A stretch of 7,693 nt of DNA. Source: an uncultured Oscillospiraceae bacterium. Its GTDB lineage: Bacteria > Bacillota > Clostridia > Oscillospirales > Oscillospiraceae. Both the position numbers and the translations under genes were made by a program. The notes beneath the pieces are model-generated. The model did no database searches. It was not told where the DNA came from and was given only the letters and a program-made list of their open reading frames with translations. Of the stretch, positions 1-6,435 are shown piece by piece. Positions within the stretch are counted from its first letter, which is position 1; each line of letters begins with the position of its first letter. The stretch is from contig CAJTSQ010000062.1 in assembly GCA_910578735.1 (NCBI GenBank), forward strand, positions 1 through 7,693. The letters run 5' to 3'.

Positions 1-354
1 ATTGGCGACGGTACGCTTGGGACCCTTGCGGGTACGGGCGTTGGTCTTGGACCGCTGCCCCCGGACGGGCAGCCCCTTGCGGTGGCGGATGCCCCGGTAG
101 CAGCCGATTTCGGTGAGCCGCTTGATGTCCATGGCCACGTTGCGGCGCAGGTCGCCCTCCACAGTGTAGTCGTGGATGACCTCACGCAGCTTGGCCTCGT
201 CCTCCTCGGTAAGGTCCTTCACGCGGGTGTCGGGGTTTACCCCGGCCTTGGCCAGGATCTTGTTGGCGCTGGTGCGCCCAATGCCGTAGATATAAGTGAG
301 GCCGATCTCGATTCTCTTCTCTCTCGGCAGGTCAATACCGGCAATACGAGCCAT
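1..354 (-). CDS. rpsM: 30S ribosomal protein S13, 3' end cut by window edge
   Basis: S13 sits in the head of the small subunit and contacts the large subunit and P-site tRNA. The visible 118 residues begin MARIAGIDLPREKR, carry the helix-two-turn-helix element GIGRTSANKIL (about residues 25-35) and the conserved basic C-terminal stretch RGIRHRKGLPVRGQRSKTNA (about 88-107). The gene runs off the left edge at ...KRTVAN; family members end a few residues later, so only the last few codons and the stop are missing. The ATG at 354-352 is preceded by GGAGGTG on the minus strand (about 364-370). The start lies 18 bases after the rpmJ stop, the usual order in Gram-positive bacteria, where rpsK, rpsD, rpoA and rplQ normally follow. 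No oddities seen. Confidence 0.97.
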   Translation of the reverse strand, partial: MARIAGIDLPREKRIEIGLTYIYGIGRTSANKILAKAGVNPDTRVKDLTEEDEAKLREVIHDYTVEGDLRRNVAMDIKRLTEIGCYRGIRHRKGLPVRGQRSKTNARTRKGPKRTVAN

Positions 355-372
355 TTTTTACAGCACCTCCAA

Positions 373-486
373 TTAACCTTGTCTCTGCTTATGCTTGGGG
401 TTTTCGCAAATTACCATGACTTTGCCCTTGCGCTTGATGACTTTGCACTTCTCGCACATGGGCTTCACGGACGGTCTGACTTTCAT
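373..486 (-). CDS. rpmJ: 50S ribosomal protein L36 (zinc-binding form)
   Basis: This is a 37-codon gene encoding L36, the smallest large-subunit protein. The product starts MKVRPSVKPMCEKCKVIKRK and ends KHKQRQG. Cys11, Cys14, Cys27 and His32 form the expected zinc-ribbon ligand set, so this is the zinc-containing version and not a cysteine-free paralogue. The length matches the family exactly. The ATG at 486-484 has an AGGAGGT ribosome binding site nearby (minus strand, about 494-500). It lies 85 bases after infA and 18 bases before rpsM, the canonical infA-rpmJ-rpsM order. Confidence 0.97.
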   Translation of the reverse strand: MKVRPSVKPMCEKCKVIKRKGKVMVICENPKHKQRQG

Positions 487-515
487 TGTTAAAACCTCCT
501 GAATGCCTAACGGCC

Positions 516-551
516 CCGGTGGACTGGAGGCAAGGCTCCCGGCCCATCCGG
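516..551 (-). other. Hairpin in the infA-rpmJ spacer
   Basis: The 85-base spacer 487-571 holds an interrupted inverted repeat. Positions 516-522 pair with 544-551 (seven pairs, one bulged base at 547), and inside it 526-529 pairs with 536-539 around a six-base loop. On the minus strand no T-run follows, so it is not a canonical intrinsic terminator. It could stabilise or process the mRNA, or regulate the rpmJ/rpsM part. Function is inference; only the complementarity is seen. Confidence 0.4.
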
Positions 552-571
552 TCGTTGATAGTTACTTAAAC

Positions 572-790
572 TCACTTGGAGCGCCAAGTGATACGGCCTC
601 GGGTGAGGTCGTAGGGTGACATCTGAATGGTCACCTTGTCGCCGGGCAGGATGCGGATAAAGTTCATCCGCAGCTTTCCGGAAATATGTGCCAGAATGAT
701 ATGGCCGTTTCCGATGTCCACATGGAACGTGGTATTGGGCAGGGCCTCGGTGACGACGCCCTCCAATTCGATCATATCGTCTTTAGCCAA
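572..790 (-). CDS. infA: Translation initiation factor IF-1, TTG start
   Basis: IF-1 is a 72-residue single OB-fold protein that occupies the A site of the 30S subunit during initiation and helps IF-2 and IF-3. The product starts (M)AKDDMIELEGVVTEALPN and contains the family core AHISGKLRMNFIRILPGD (about residues 34-51) and the C-terminal SPYDLTRGRITWRSK. The length equals the family norm. The start codon is TTG (790-788), chosen because it gives the invariant MAK beginning and because AAGGAGGG lies 8 bases upstream; the ATG at codon 6 would remove conserved residues. The first 8 bases overlap the end of the upstream KOW gene, so the two are probably translationally coupled. A TTG start on a highly expressed factor is slightly unusual. 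Confidence 0.97.
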   Translation of the reverse strand: MAKDDMIELEGVVTEALPNTTFHVDIGNGHIILAHISGKLRMNFIRILPGDKVTIQMSPYDLTRGRITWRSK

Positions 791-1076
791 GCGAATATCC
801 CTCCTTGAAGGCGGCCAGCGCCCGTCTCAATGCCCGGTCGGAGACCGGTTCTCCCTGTTGCAGGCTGTGGACCACGGGGTGGTCATACAGGTTCTGACTG
901 TCGGTCAGCTGTGTCACATGACCCAGCTTTTTGGCCTTGGGGCGGGAGATTTTTCTCCGCATCCCATCGGCCAGCAGCAGCCGGGTTTTCTCATGGTCCA
1001 CACCCACCACGCAGAAGATACCGCCCTTGTCCCGTCCTGCGTCAGCCCGGACGATCTGGCCTGTGTAATCAAACAT
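783..1076 (-). CDS. KOW-domain RNA-binding protein (L14e/L6e/L27e-like)
   Basis: This is a 97-residue basic protein starting MFDYTGQIVRADAGRDKGGI. Residues 6-27 look like a KOW motif (GQIVRADAGRDKGGIFCVVG), followed by a short beta segment (RLLLADGMRRKI) and a lysine-rich KAKKLGHV; the C-terminal 40 residues look helical and charged. Small KOW proteins of this kind are found between map and infA in many Clostridia and are annotated as ribosomal protein L14E/L6E/L27E-like. Their exact role is not established; binding to rRNA or mRNA is inferred from the KOW fold. The frame is open further upstream, to 1241, but that stretch is antisense-like coding inside map. The ATG at 1076-1074 gives an 8-base overlap with the map stop and the expected N-terminus. 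Its stop overlaps the infA start. The ribosome binding site is weak (GAGGA), which fits coupling to map translation. Confidence 0.85.
   Translation of the reverse strand: MFDYTGQIVRADAGRDKGGIFCVVGVDHEKTRLLLADGMRRKISRPKAKKLGHVTQLTDSQNLYDHPVVHSLQQGEPVSDRALRRALAAFKEGYSLG
799..806 (-). promoter_or_regulatory. Ribosome binding site that decides the infA start
   Basis: AAGGAGGG on the minus strand, 8 bases before the TTG at 790-788. It lies inside the last codons of the KOW gene and supports the TTG start over any downstream ATG. Confidence 0.8.
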
Positions 1077-1845
1077 AGGCCCCGTCCTCGGTGACGGTGA
1101 GTATCTCAGGGCCATCCTCTGTAATGAGGATGGTATTTTCATAGTGGGCGGTGAGGGAGCCGTCCTGGGACACGGTGGTCCACTTGTCCTCCAGCACCCG
1201 TACATGATAGTCTCCGGCGCACACCATGGGCTCCACCGCAATGGTCATGCCCGGCTGGAGCCGAGGGCCGTGGCCCGCGGGGCCAAAGTTGCGCACCTCG
1301 GGGGGCTCGTGGAGCTTAGTGCCCACGCCATGGCCCACAAAGTCCCGGACCACAGAAAAGCCGTTGGCCTCCACATAGACCTGGACCGCGTGGCCGATGT
1401 CGCTTACCCGGCAGCCCCGGCGGGCGTTTTTGATGCCCTCCCAGAAGCTCTGCTGGGTGACCTGGATCAGCCGCATGGCCTCCTCGCTCACCTGGCCGCA
1501 GGGGTAGGTGGCGGCGCAGTCCCCGTGGAAGCCGCCGATGAAGGCGCCCACGTCGATGCTGACAATGTCGCCCTCCTCCAGCTTCTGGGAGCCGGGGATG
1601 CCGTGGATGACCACCTCGTTCACCGAGATGCAGGCCGAGCCGGGGAAGCCGCCGTAGCCCAGAAAGGAGGGCTTGGCCCCGTGGCTCTCGATAAAGCGGC
1701 GGACCGCCCTGTCAATCTCATAGGTGGTGATGCCCGGACGGACCATAGAGCCGGCCAGAGCCCGGGCCTGGGCGGTGAGCCGCCCGGCCCGGCGCATAGC
1801 CTCAATCTCCCGTTGGGACTTTAACGATATCATTTCCAGCGCCAT
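1069..1845 (-). CDS. map: Methionine aminopeptidase, type I
   Basis: MetAP removes the N-terminal methionine from new proteins using a two-metal centre. The 258-residue product has the pita-bread fold signatures and all expected ligands: His81 (VVIHGIPG), Asp98 (SIDVGAF), Asp109 (FHGDCAATY), His172 (VGHGVGTKLHE), Glu205 (AVEPMV) and Glu236 (HYENTIL). There is no extra N-terminal zinc finger, so it is the short type Ia form. The start is uncertain between the ATG at 1845, which shares one base with the adk stop (TGATG), and the ATG at 1833, which would give MISLKSQREIEAMRRAG, closer to many family members. Neither has a strong ribosome binding site, consistent with coupling to adk. The stop overlaps the KOW gene start by 8 bases. 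Confidence 0.97.
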   Translation of the reverse strand: MALEMISLKSQREIEAMRRAGRLTAQARALAGSMVRPGITTYEIDRAVRRFIESHGAKPSFLGYGGFPGSACISVNEVVIHGIPGSQKLEEGDIVSIDVGAFIGGFHGDCAATYPCGQVSEEAMRLIQVTQQSFWEGIKNARRGCRVSDIGHAVQVYVEANGFSVVRDFVGHGVGTKLHEPPEVRNFGPAGHGPRLQPGMTIAVEPMVCAGDYHVRVLEDKWTTVSQDGSLTAHYENTILITEDGPEILTVTEDGAYV

Positions 1846-2477
1846 CAGAGCCCCAGCGCCTCCATGATTACCCGTGTGGTCCCCTCGATGGTGTCCTGAT
1901 TGGCCACGGAGACCAGGATGCCCTTGCCCTCATAGAAACCCTTGAGGGGCTCGGTCTCTGCGTGGTAGACCTCCAGGCGCTTCCGGACAGTCTCGGCCTT
2001 GTCATCCTCCCGCTGGGTCAGCGCTCCGCCGCAGGCATCGCACACGCCTTCCTGCTTGGGGGGCTTGGCCTTCACGTGGTAGGGCGCGCCGCAGCTCTGG
2101 CACACCCGGCGGCCCGACATGCGCTCCTCGATCTCCCCGTCGGAAATCTCGATGGACAGCACCTTGTCGAAGGTGACGCCGGCCTCGTCCAATGCCTCAG
2201 CCTGGCCAATGGTGCGGGGCACCCCATCCAGGATGAAGCCCTTGGCGCAGTCAGGCTGCTGGAGGCGGTCGGCCACAATGCCGATAATCACAGAGTCAGG
2301 CACCAGCTTGCCCTCGTCCATATAGCGCTTGGCCTCCAGGCCGGTAGGGGTCCCGTCCTTGATAGCCGCGCGGAGGATGTTGCCGGTGGAAATGGTGGGG
2401 ATATTCAGCTTGGCACTGAGGATTTCGGCCTGAGTGCCTTTTCCGGCGCCAGGGGCGCCCAAAAGGATCAATTTCAT
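1845..2477 (-). CDS. adk: Adenylate kinase, long form with zinc LID
   Basis: Adenylate kinase converts ATP + AMP to two ADP in the cytoplasm. The 210-residue product has the P-loop GAPGAGKGT at residues 7-15, the AMP-binding region ISTGNILRAAI (29-39), the signature FILDGVPRT (81-89) with Arg88, and a long LID domain. Cys126, Cys129, Cys146 and Cys149 (CQSC...CDAC) form a complete four-cysteine zinc site, typical of Gram-positive enzymes. In the signature a valine stands at 86 where phenylalanine is common, a minor variation. It starts 12 bases after the secY stop with AGGAGA upstream. The secY-adk-map order is typical of Bacillota. Confidence 0.98.
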   Translation of the reverse strand: MKLILLGAPGAGKGTQAEILSAKLNIPTISTGNILRAAIKDGTPTGLEAKRYMDEGKLVPDSVIIGIVADRLQQPDCAKGFILDGVPRTIGQAEALDEAGVTFDKVLSIEISDGEIEERMSGRRVCQSCGAPYHVKAKPPKQEGVCDACGGALTQREDDKAETVRKRLEVYHAETEPLKGFYEGKGILVSVANQDTIEGTTRVIMEALGL

Positions 2478-2489
2478 AGCCGTCTCTCC

Positions 2490-3881
2490 TTACTCCAGGA
2501 AGCCCTTGTAGTGCCGCATGAGCATCTGGGCCTCCATCTGCTTCACGGTCTCCAGGGCGACGCCCACCACGATGATGACGGAGGTGCCGCCGATGGCCAG
2601 GGAGCTGTAGCCCACCAGATTGCCGGTGATAATGGGGGCGATGGCAATTACGGACAGGTACAGGGCCCCGAACATGGTGATCTTGTTGAGCACCTTCATG
2701 AGGAAGTCACAGGTGGGCTTGCCGGGCCGCAGGCCAGGGATAAAGCCGCCGTTCTTCTTCAGGTTGTTGGCCACCTCCACGGGGTTGAAGGCCATGGTGG
2801 AGTAGAAATAGCTGAAGCCCACGATGAGCAGGAAATACAGGATGCTGTAGAAAGGCTTGCTGGTGTCGAACACCCGCATCATGCCTCCGCCGATGCCCTC
2901 GCTCTCCGCCGTCACGCCCATAAAGGCGCAGATGGTGGCGGGCAGGGAGGCAATGGACTGGGCAAAGATGATGGGCATAACGCCAGCCATGCTTACCTTC
3001 ATGGGGATGTGGGTGGACTGGCCGCCGTACATCTTCCGGCCCACGACGCGCTTGGCGTACTGCACGGGAATACGGCGCTCGGCGTTGTTGATATAGACGA
3101 TGAAGACCACCAGAGCCAGCATGCCGATCACAATGAGGACCAGGGCCCAGGGGGCCAGGGCGCCCGGCTTCAGGGCCTCGATATACTGCTGGGCCGTTTC
3201 TTCGCTCATGCCCGGGTTCTTGGACGCAAAGCTGGCGGCGCCGCCCTGCACAGTGAGCCAGGCCTGAAAACCGGTGATACCGTCCATGACCATCCGGGGG
3301 AACCGGGAGACAATGCCGGCAAACAGGATGATGGAAATGCCGTTGCCGATGCCGAACTCAGTGATCTGTTCGCCAAGCCACATCAGGAAGGCGGAGCCGG
3401 CGGTGAAGGAGATCACGATGACCAGGGCCACCCAGAACTTGGGCAGAGCCCCGCCGTTCACCAAGCCGTAGCCGTTAACCAGGGAGTAGTAGCCGAAGCC
3501 CTGGAGCAGGGCGATGGCTACGGTGGTATACCGGGTGATGGAAGCGATCTTCTTGCGCCCCTCCTCGCCGCCGTCACGGGCCATGCGCTCCAGAGCGGGA
3601 ATGGCCACGGTGAGCAGCTGGATGATGATGGAGCTGTTGATATAGGGCTGGATGGACAGGGCGAAGACGGTGGCCATGGAGAAGGCGGAGCCGCTCATGG
3701 CGTTCATCAGGCCCAGGATGGTGCCGCTCTGGCTTTGCAGATACTCGCCCAGGGCGTCGCCGTTGATATAGGGCACGGGGATGGCGGAGCCAAGGCGGAA
3801 GATGAGCAGCGCCATAATGGTGAACAGCATCTTCTTCTTCAGTTCGGGCACCCGCCAAGCGTTGCGGATGGTCTGAATCAT
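2490..3881 (-). CDS. secY: Protein translocase channel subunit SecY
   Basis: SecY is the membrane channel of the Sec translocon, pairing with SecE, SecG and SecA. From the ATG at 3881 the product is 463 residues (MIQTIRNAWRVPELKKKMLF...), with about ten hydrophobic segments. Family signatures are present: SIQPYINSSIIIQLL (76-90, second membrane segment) and WLGEQITEFGIGNGISI (168-184). The cytoplasmic loop AERRIPVQYAKR (267-278) and the SecA-contacting loop NNLKKNGGFIPGLRPGKPT (372-390, with Arg385) are intact. A GTG at 3899 in frame would add six residues, but it overlaps the ribosome binding site, so ATG is preferred. The external loop between segments 5 and 6 (about 203-243) is longer than in E. 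coli SecY. The gene starts two bases after the rplO stop. Confidence 0.98.
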   Translation of the reverse strand: MIQTIRNAWRVPELKKKMLFTIMALLIFRLGSAIPVPYINGDALGEYLQSQSGTILGLMNAMSGSAFSMATVFALSIQPYINSSIIIQLLTVAIPALERMARDGGEEGRKKIASITRYTTVAIALLQGFGYYSLVNGYGLVNGGALPKFWVALVIVISFTAGSAFLMWLGEQITEFGIGNGISIILFAGIVSRFPRMVMDGITGFQAWLTVQGGAASFASKNPGMSEETAQQYIEALKPGALAPWALVLIVIGMLALVVFIVYINNAERRIPVQYAKRVVGRKMYGGQSTHIPMKVSMAGVMPIIFAQSIASLPATICAFMGVTAESEGIGGGMMRVFDTSKPFYSILYFLLIVGFSYFYSTMAFNPVEVANNLKKNGGFIPGLRPGKPTCDFLMKVLNKITMFGALYLSVIAIAPIITGNLVGYSSLAIGGTSVIIVVGVALETVKQMEAQMLMRHYKGFLE

Positions 3882-3883
3882 AA

Positions 3884-4324
3884 TCAGACCACCTCCCACT
3901 TACCGCCGGCAGCCACGATTTTTTCCTTGGCGGAGGCGGAGAAAGCGGAAGCCTTTACAATCAGTTTCTTGGAGAGTTCGCCATTGCCCAGGATCTTCAC
4001 GCCGTACTGGCACTTGGTCAGAATGCCCTTTGCCCGCAGCATATCGACATCCACCGTGGCGCCGTCCTCGAATTTCTCCAGGGCGGAGACGTTGATGGCC
4101 TCCAGGGGCTTGGCGAAGATGTTGTGGAAGCCCCGCTTGGGCAGGCGGCGGGCCAGAGGCATCTGGCCGCCCTCAAAGCCTACGCGGACGCCGCCGCCGG
4201 AACGGGCCCACTGGCCCTTGTGACCCCGGCCGGCGGTCTTGCCGTTGCCGGAGCCGGCGCCCCGGCCCTTGCGGTAGGCCTTGGTGTTGGAGCCAGGGGC
4301 GGGGGAAAGTTCATGCAGATTCAT
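3884..4324 (-). CDS. rplO: 50S ribosomal protein L15
   Basis: L15 is an assembly-phase large-subunit protein with an extended glycine/arginine-rich N-terminal tail that threads into 23S rRNA. The 146-residue product starts MNLHELSPAPGSNTKAYRKG. Residues 18-63 are the basic glycine-rich extension (RKGRGAGSGNGKTAGRGHKG), and the C-terminal family signature runs from about 109 (VKILGNGELSKKLIVKASAF) to the Gly pair near 140. The length is normal. GGAGG lies 8 bases upstream of the ATG. The gene lies 16 bases after rpmD and 2 bases before secY, and its last codons contain the secY ribosome binding site, so the two are probably coupled. Confidence 0.98.
   Translation of the reverse strand: MNLHELSPAPGSNTKAYRKGRGAGSGNGKTAGRGHKGQWARSGGGVRVGFEGGQMPLARRLPKRGFHNIFAKPLEAINVSALEKFEDGATVDVDMLRAKGILTKCQYGVKILGNGELSKKLIVKASAFSASAKEKIVAAGGKWEVV
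3891..3896 (-). promoter_or_regulatory. Ribosome binding site that decides the secY start
   Basis: GGAGGT on the minus strand, 9 bases before the ATG at 3881-3879 and located within the last codons of rplO. The alternative GTG start at 3899-3897 overlaps this site and cannot use it. Confidence 0.8.
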
Positions 4325-4340
4325 GTCGTGCGCCTCCTCG

Positions 4341-4523
4341 TTAGTTTTCCTCGGTCACCTGGAGCAGGTAGCCGATATGGGCGATCTTGCCCCGGGTAGC
4401 CTGGTTGTCAGGCTGCACGGTGCTGTCGCCGATCTTGCGGAGGCCCAGGGCCTCGGCGGTCGCCTTGTGCTTGGCGATGCGGCCGTTGAGGCTCTTGACC
4501 AGCTTAATGTTCAGATTAGCCAT
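4341..4523 (-). CDS. rpmD: 50S ribosomal protein L30
   Basis: L30 is a 60-residue large-subunit protein. The product starts MANLNIKLVKSLNGRIAKHK and continues ALGLRKIGDSTVQPDNQATRG and KIAHIGYLLQVTEEN, matching the bacterial L30 pattern over its full length. A GGAGGG ribosome binding site lies upstream in the 12-base spacer to rpsE. L30 is missing in some bacteria but is present here in the standard S5-L30-L15 position. Confidence 0.97.
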   Translation of the reverse strand: MANLNIKLVKSLNGRIAKHKATAEALGLRKIGDSTVQPDNQATRGKIAHIGYLLQVTEEN

Positions 4524-4535
4524 TTTTGACCCTCC

Positions 4536-5036
4536 TTAACCCAAGATCTCTTCCACGCTCTTGCCGCGGACGCGGGCCACTTCCTCGGGGGTGCGCAGGG
4601 ACTTCAGCCCCTGGAAGGTGGCGGAGACCACGTTCTGCGGATTGTTGGAGCGCAGGCACTTGGTACGGATGTCCTTGATGCCGATGGCTTCCATCACGGC
4701 ACGCACCGGGCCGCCGGCGATGACGCCGGTACCGGGGGCGGCGGGCTTCATCAGCACACGGCCGGCGCCGAACTCACCGATCACCTCATGGGGGATGGTG
4801 GTGCCGGACAGAGACACGTTAATCATGTTCTTTTTGGCGTCCTCAATGCCCTTGCGGATGGCCTCGGGCACCTCGGCGGCCTTGCCCAGGCCGAAGCCTA
4901 CGCGGCCCTTCTCGTCGCCCACCACCATCAGGGCGGAGAACTTGGCCACGCGGCCGCCCTTGACGGTTTTGGATACGCGGTTCAGATAGACCAGCTTTTC
5001 AACGAACTCGCTGGGCTCTCTCTCAAATCTAGCCAT
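4536..5036 (-). CDS. rpsE: 30S ribosomal protein S5
   Basis: S5 is a small-subunit protein important for decoding accuracy and for 30S assembly. The 166-residue product has an N-terminal dsRNA-binding-like domain (about residues 9-72) with the signature GGRVAKFSALMVVGDEKGRV (27-46), then a second alpha/beta domain including PHEVIGEFGAGRVLMKPA (82-99) and GVIAGGPVRAVMEAIG (104-119). The length is normal. It starts 18 bases after the rplR stop, with AAGGGAGGAGG close upstream of the ATG. Nothing unusual was seen, including in the loop around residues 20-30, where spectinomycin-resistance changes occur in other bacteria. Confidence 0.98.
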   Translation of the reverse strand: MARFEREPSEFVEKLVYLNRVSKTVKGGRVAKFSALMVVGDEKGRVGFGLGKAAEVPEAIRKGIEDAKKNMINVSLSGTTIPHEVIGEFGAGRVLMKPAAPGTGVIAGGPVRAVMEAIGIKDIRTKCLRSNNPQNVVSATFQGLKSLRTPEEVARVRGKSVEEILG

Positions 5037-5054
5037 TTGTTACTTCCTCCTCCC

Positions 5055-5414
5055 TTAGAACTGCAGGCCGCCCTCGCGGGCGCCCTCGGCCAGAGCCTTC
5101 ACGCGGCCGTGGTAGACATAGCCGCCGCGGTCGAAGACCACAGTGTCGATGCCCTTGGCCTTGGCGCGCTCTGCCACGTTTACGCCCACCTGCTTGGCGG
5201 CATCGGACTTGGTGCCGTCCACCTTAAAGTCCTTCTCCAGGGAAGACGCGGAGACCAGAGTGACGCCGTTCACATCATCGATGATCTGGGCATAGATGTT
5301 GGTCTCACTGCGGAAGACGCTGAGGCGGGGACGCTCGGGCGTGCCGGAAATTTTCGCACGCACGCGCTTATGGCGCTTGATGCGCTGGGAGCGGGTATCG
5401 GGTCTGTTAATCAT
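5055..5414 (-). CDS. rplR: 50S ribosomal protein L18
   Basis: L18 binds 5S rRNA together with L5 and anchors it to the large subunit. From the ATG at 5414 the product is 119 residues, MINRPDTRSQRIKRHKRVRA..., with a basic N-terminal tail, PRLSVFRSETNIYAQIIDD in the core, and the C-terminal VVFDRGGYVYHGRVKALAEG near the end, which is the family signature. A GTG at 5423 in frame would add three residues but sits directly on the ribosome binding site, so the ATG is chosen. It lies 18 bases after rplF and 18 before rpsE. Confidence 0.97.
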   Translation of the reverse strand: MINRPDTRSQRIKRHKRVRAKISGTPERPRLSVFRSETNIYAQIIDDVNGVTLVSASSLEKDFKVDGTKSDAAKQVGVNVAERAKAKGIDTVVFDRGGYVYHGRVKALAEGAREGGLQF

Positions 5415-5423
5415 AAGTGGCAC

Positions 5424-5430
5424 ACCTCCT
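5424..5430 (-). promoter_or_regulatory. Ribosome binding site that decides the rplR start
   Basis: AGGAGGT on the minus strand, 9 bases before the ATG at 5414-5412. The alternative GTG at 5423-5421 abuts this site with no spacing, which argues against it. Confidence 0.8.
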
Positions 5431-5432
5431 TA

Positions 5433-5978
5433 TTACTTCTTGGCGCCGGTCTTACCAGCCTTGCGGCGGATGACCTCTTCAGTATACTTGATACCCTTGC
5501 CCTTATAGGGTTCGGGGGGACGCTTCTCTCTCACTTCGGCGGCAAACTGGCCCACCTGCTGCTTGTCGCAGCCGTGGATGACAATCTTATTGGGGGAGGG
5601 GACCTCGATGGTGATGCCCGCGACCTCCTCCATGATGACCTGGTGAGAATAGCCCAGGTTCATCACCAGCTTGTTGCCCTCCTTGGCCACGCGGTAGCCC
5701 ACGCCGTTCACGTCCAGCTCCTTCTTGAAGCCTTCGGTCACACCCACCACCATGTTGTGGATGAGGGTGCGGGTCAGGCCATGAAGGGCCCGGTTCTCTT
5801 TGGCGTCGTTGGGACGGGTGACCTTCAGCTCACCGTTCTCCATGGCGATGGCCATGCTGGGGCTGAACTGCTGTGTCAGGGTGCCCTTGGGGCCCTTGAC
5901 GGTGACAACGTTGTTGTCCTCTACCTTGATCTCCACTCCGGCGGGAATGGCGATAGGAGCTCTACCAATTCTGGACAT
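5433..5978 (-). CDS. rplF: 50S ribosomal protein L6
   Basis: L6 lies near the factor-binding site and the sarcin-ricin loop of the large subunit. The 181-residue product starts MSRIGRAPIAIPAGVEIKVE, has two related alpha/beta repeats (about 1-80 and 82-170), and carries the C-terminal signature PEPYKGKGIKY (155-165), followed by a lysine-rich tail. The length is normal for bacteria. AAGGAGGG precedes the ATG in the 15-base spacer after rpsH. Nothing odd was seen. Confidence 0.98.
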   Translation of the reverse strand: MSRIGRAPIAIPAGVEIKVEDNNVVTVKGPKGTLTQQFSPSMAIAMENGELKVTRPNDAKENRALHGLTRTLIHNMVVGVTEGFKKELDVNGVGYRVAKEGNKLVMNLGYSHQVIMEEVAGITIEVPSPNKIVIHGCDKQQVGQFAAEVREKRPPEPYKGKGIKYTEEVIRRKAGKTGAKK

Positions 5979-5993
5979 ATCCTATAACCCTCC

Positions 5994-6392
5994 TTACCAG
6001 ATAAATGCCAGGACTTCGCCGCCGACATGGGCCTCGCGGGCCTTCTTGTCGGTCATGACGCCCTTGGACGTGGAAACAATGGCGATACCCAGGCCCCGCA
6101 GGACCTTGGGCAGCTCGTCGGCGCCGGCGTACACCCGCAGGCCAGGCTTGGACACCCGCTTCAGGCCGGAGATGACCTTCTCCTTGCCGGCGTTATACTT
6201 CAGGGCAATGCGGATGACGCCCTGAGTGCCGTTGTCGATGAGCTGGAAGTTCTTGATATACCCCTCGTCCAGCAGGATCTGCGCGATGGACTTCTTCATG
6301 TTGGACGCGGGCACATCCACGGTGTCGTGCTTTGCGTTGTTCGCGTTGCGGATACGGGTCAGCATATCCGCGATAGGGTCGGTGATTTGCAT
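5994..6392 (-). CDS. rpsH: 30S ribosomal protein S8
   Basis: S8 is a primary 16S rRNA-binding protein (helix 21) needed for 30S platform assembly. The 132-residue product starts MQITDPIADMLTRIRNANNA and ends with the family signature GIAIVSTSKGVMTDKKAR (102-119) and GGEVLAFIW. The length is normal. In E. coli S8 is also the translational repressor of the spc operon, binding a mimic of helix 21 at the rplE start. Here rpsH is the first gene after a 444-base structured gap with its own promoter, unlike the usual tight rpsN-rpsH junction, so its control point may have moved. AGGAGGT lies 8 bases before the ATG. Confidence 0.98.
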   Translation of the reverse strand: MQITDPIADMLTRIRNANNAKHDTVDVPASNMKKSIAQILLDEGYIKNFQLIDNGTQGVIRIALKYNAGKEKVISGLKRVSKPGLRVYAGADELPKVLRGLGIAIVSTSKGVMTDKKAREAHVGGEVLAFIW

Positions 6393-6400
6393 GCGTGTTT

Positions 6401-6407
6401 ACCTCCT
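6401..6407 (-). promoter_or_regulatory. Ribosome binding site of rpsH, at the end of the structured leader
   Basis: AGGAGGT on the minus strand, 8 bases before the ATG at 6392. Its last bases plus the following AAA (6398-6403, GGUAAA in RNA) are complementary to UUUACC at 6430-6435, part of the adjacent hairpin. Exposure of this site could therefore depend on leader folding; that is inference. Confidence 0.8.
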
Positions 6408-6414
6408 ATACAGA

Positions 6415-6434
6415 TTACCGGTTTTAGCCGGTAA
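6415..6434 (-). promoter_or_regulatory. Perfect 7-bp hairpin just before the rpsH ribosome binding site
   Basis: In RNA sense UUACCGG, loop CUAAAA, CCGGUAA. It ends 7 bases before AGGAGGT. Its 5' arm can alternatively pair with GGUAAA at the ribosome binding site (6398-6403), which would be a mutually exclusive fold. Confidence 0.55.
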
Positions 6435-6435
6435 A

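Noticed and set aside
1077..1241. N-terminal extension of the KOW gene up to 1241
   Set aside because: It lies inside map, has no ribosome binding site, and the ATG at 1076 gives the expected family N-terminus.
1962..4223. A 753-codon open frame on the plus strand
   Set aside because: It runs antisense to adk, secY and rplO, which are certain genes. Its product is a low-complexity His/Gly/Ala/Asp-rich sequence, the known by-product of GC-rich codon bias on the other strand.
4788..5987. A 399-codon open frame on the plus strand
   Set aside because: It is antisense to rpsE, rplR and rplF, with the same biased composition and no recognisable domain.
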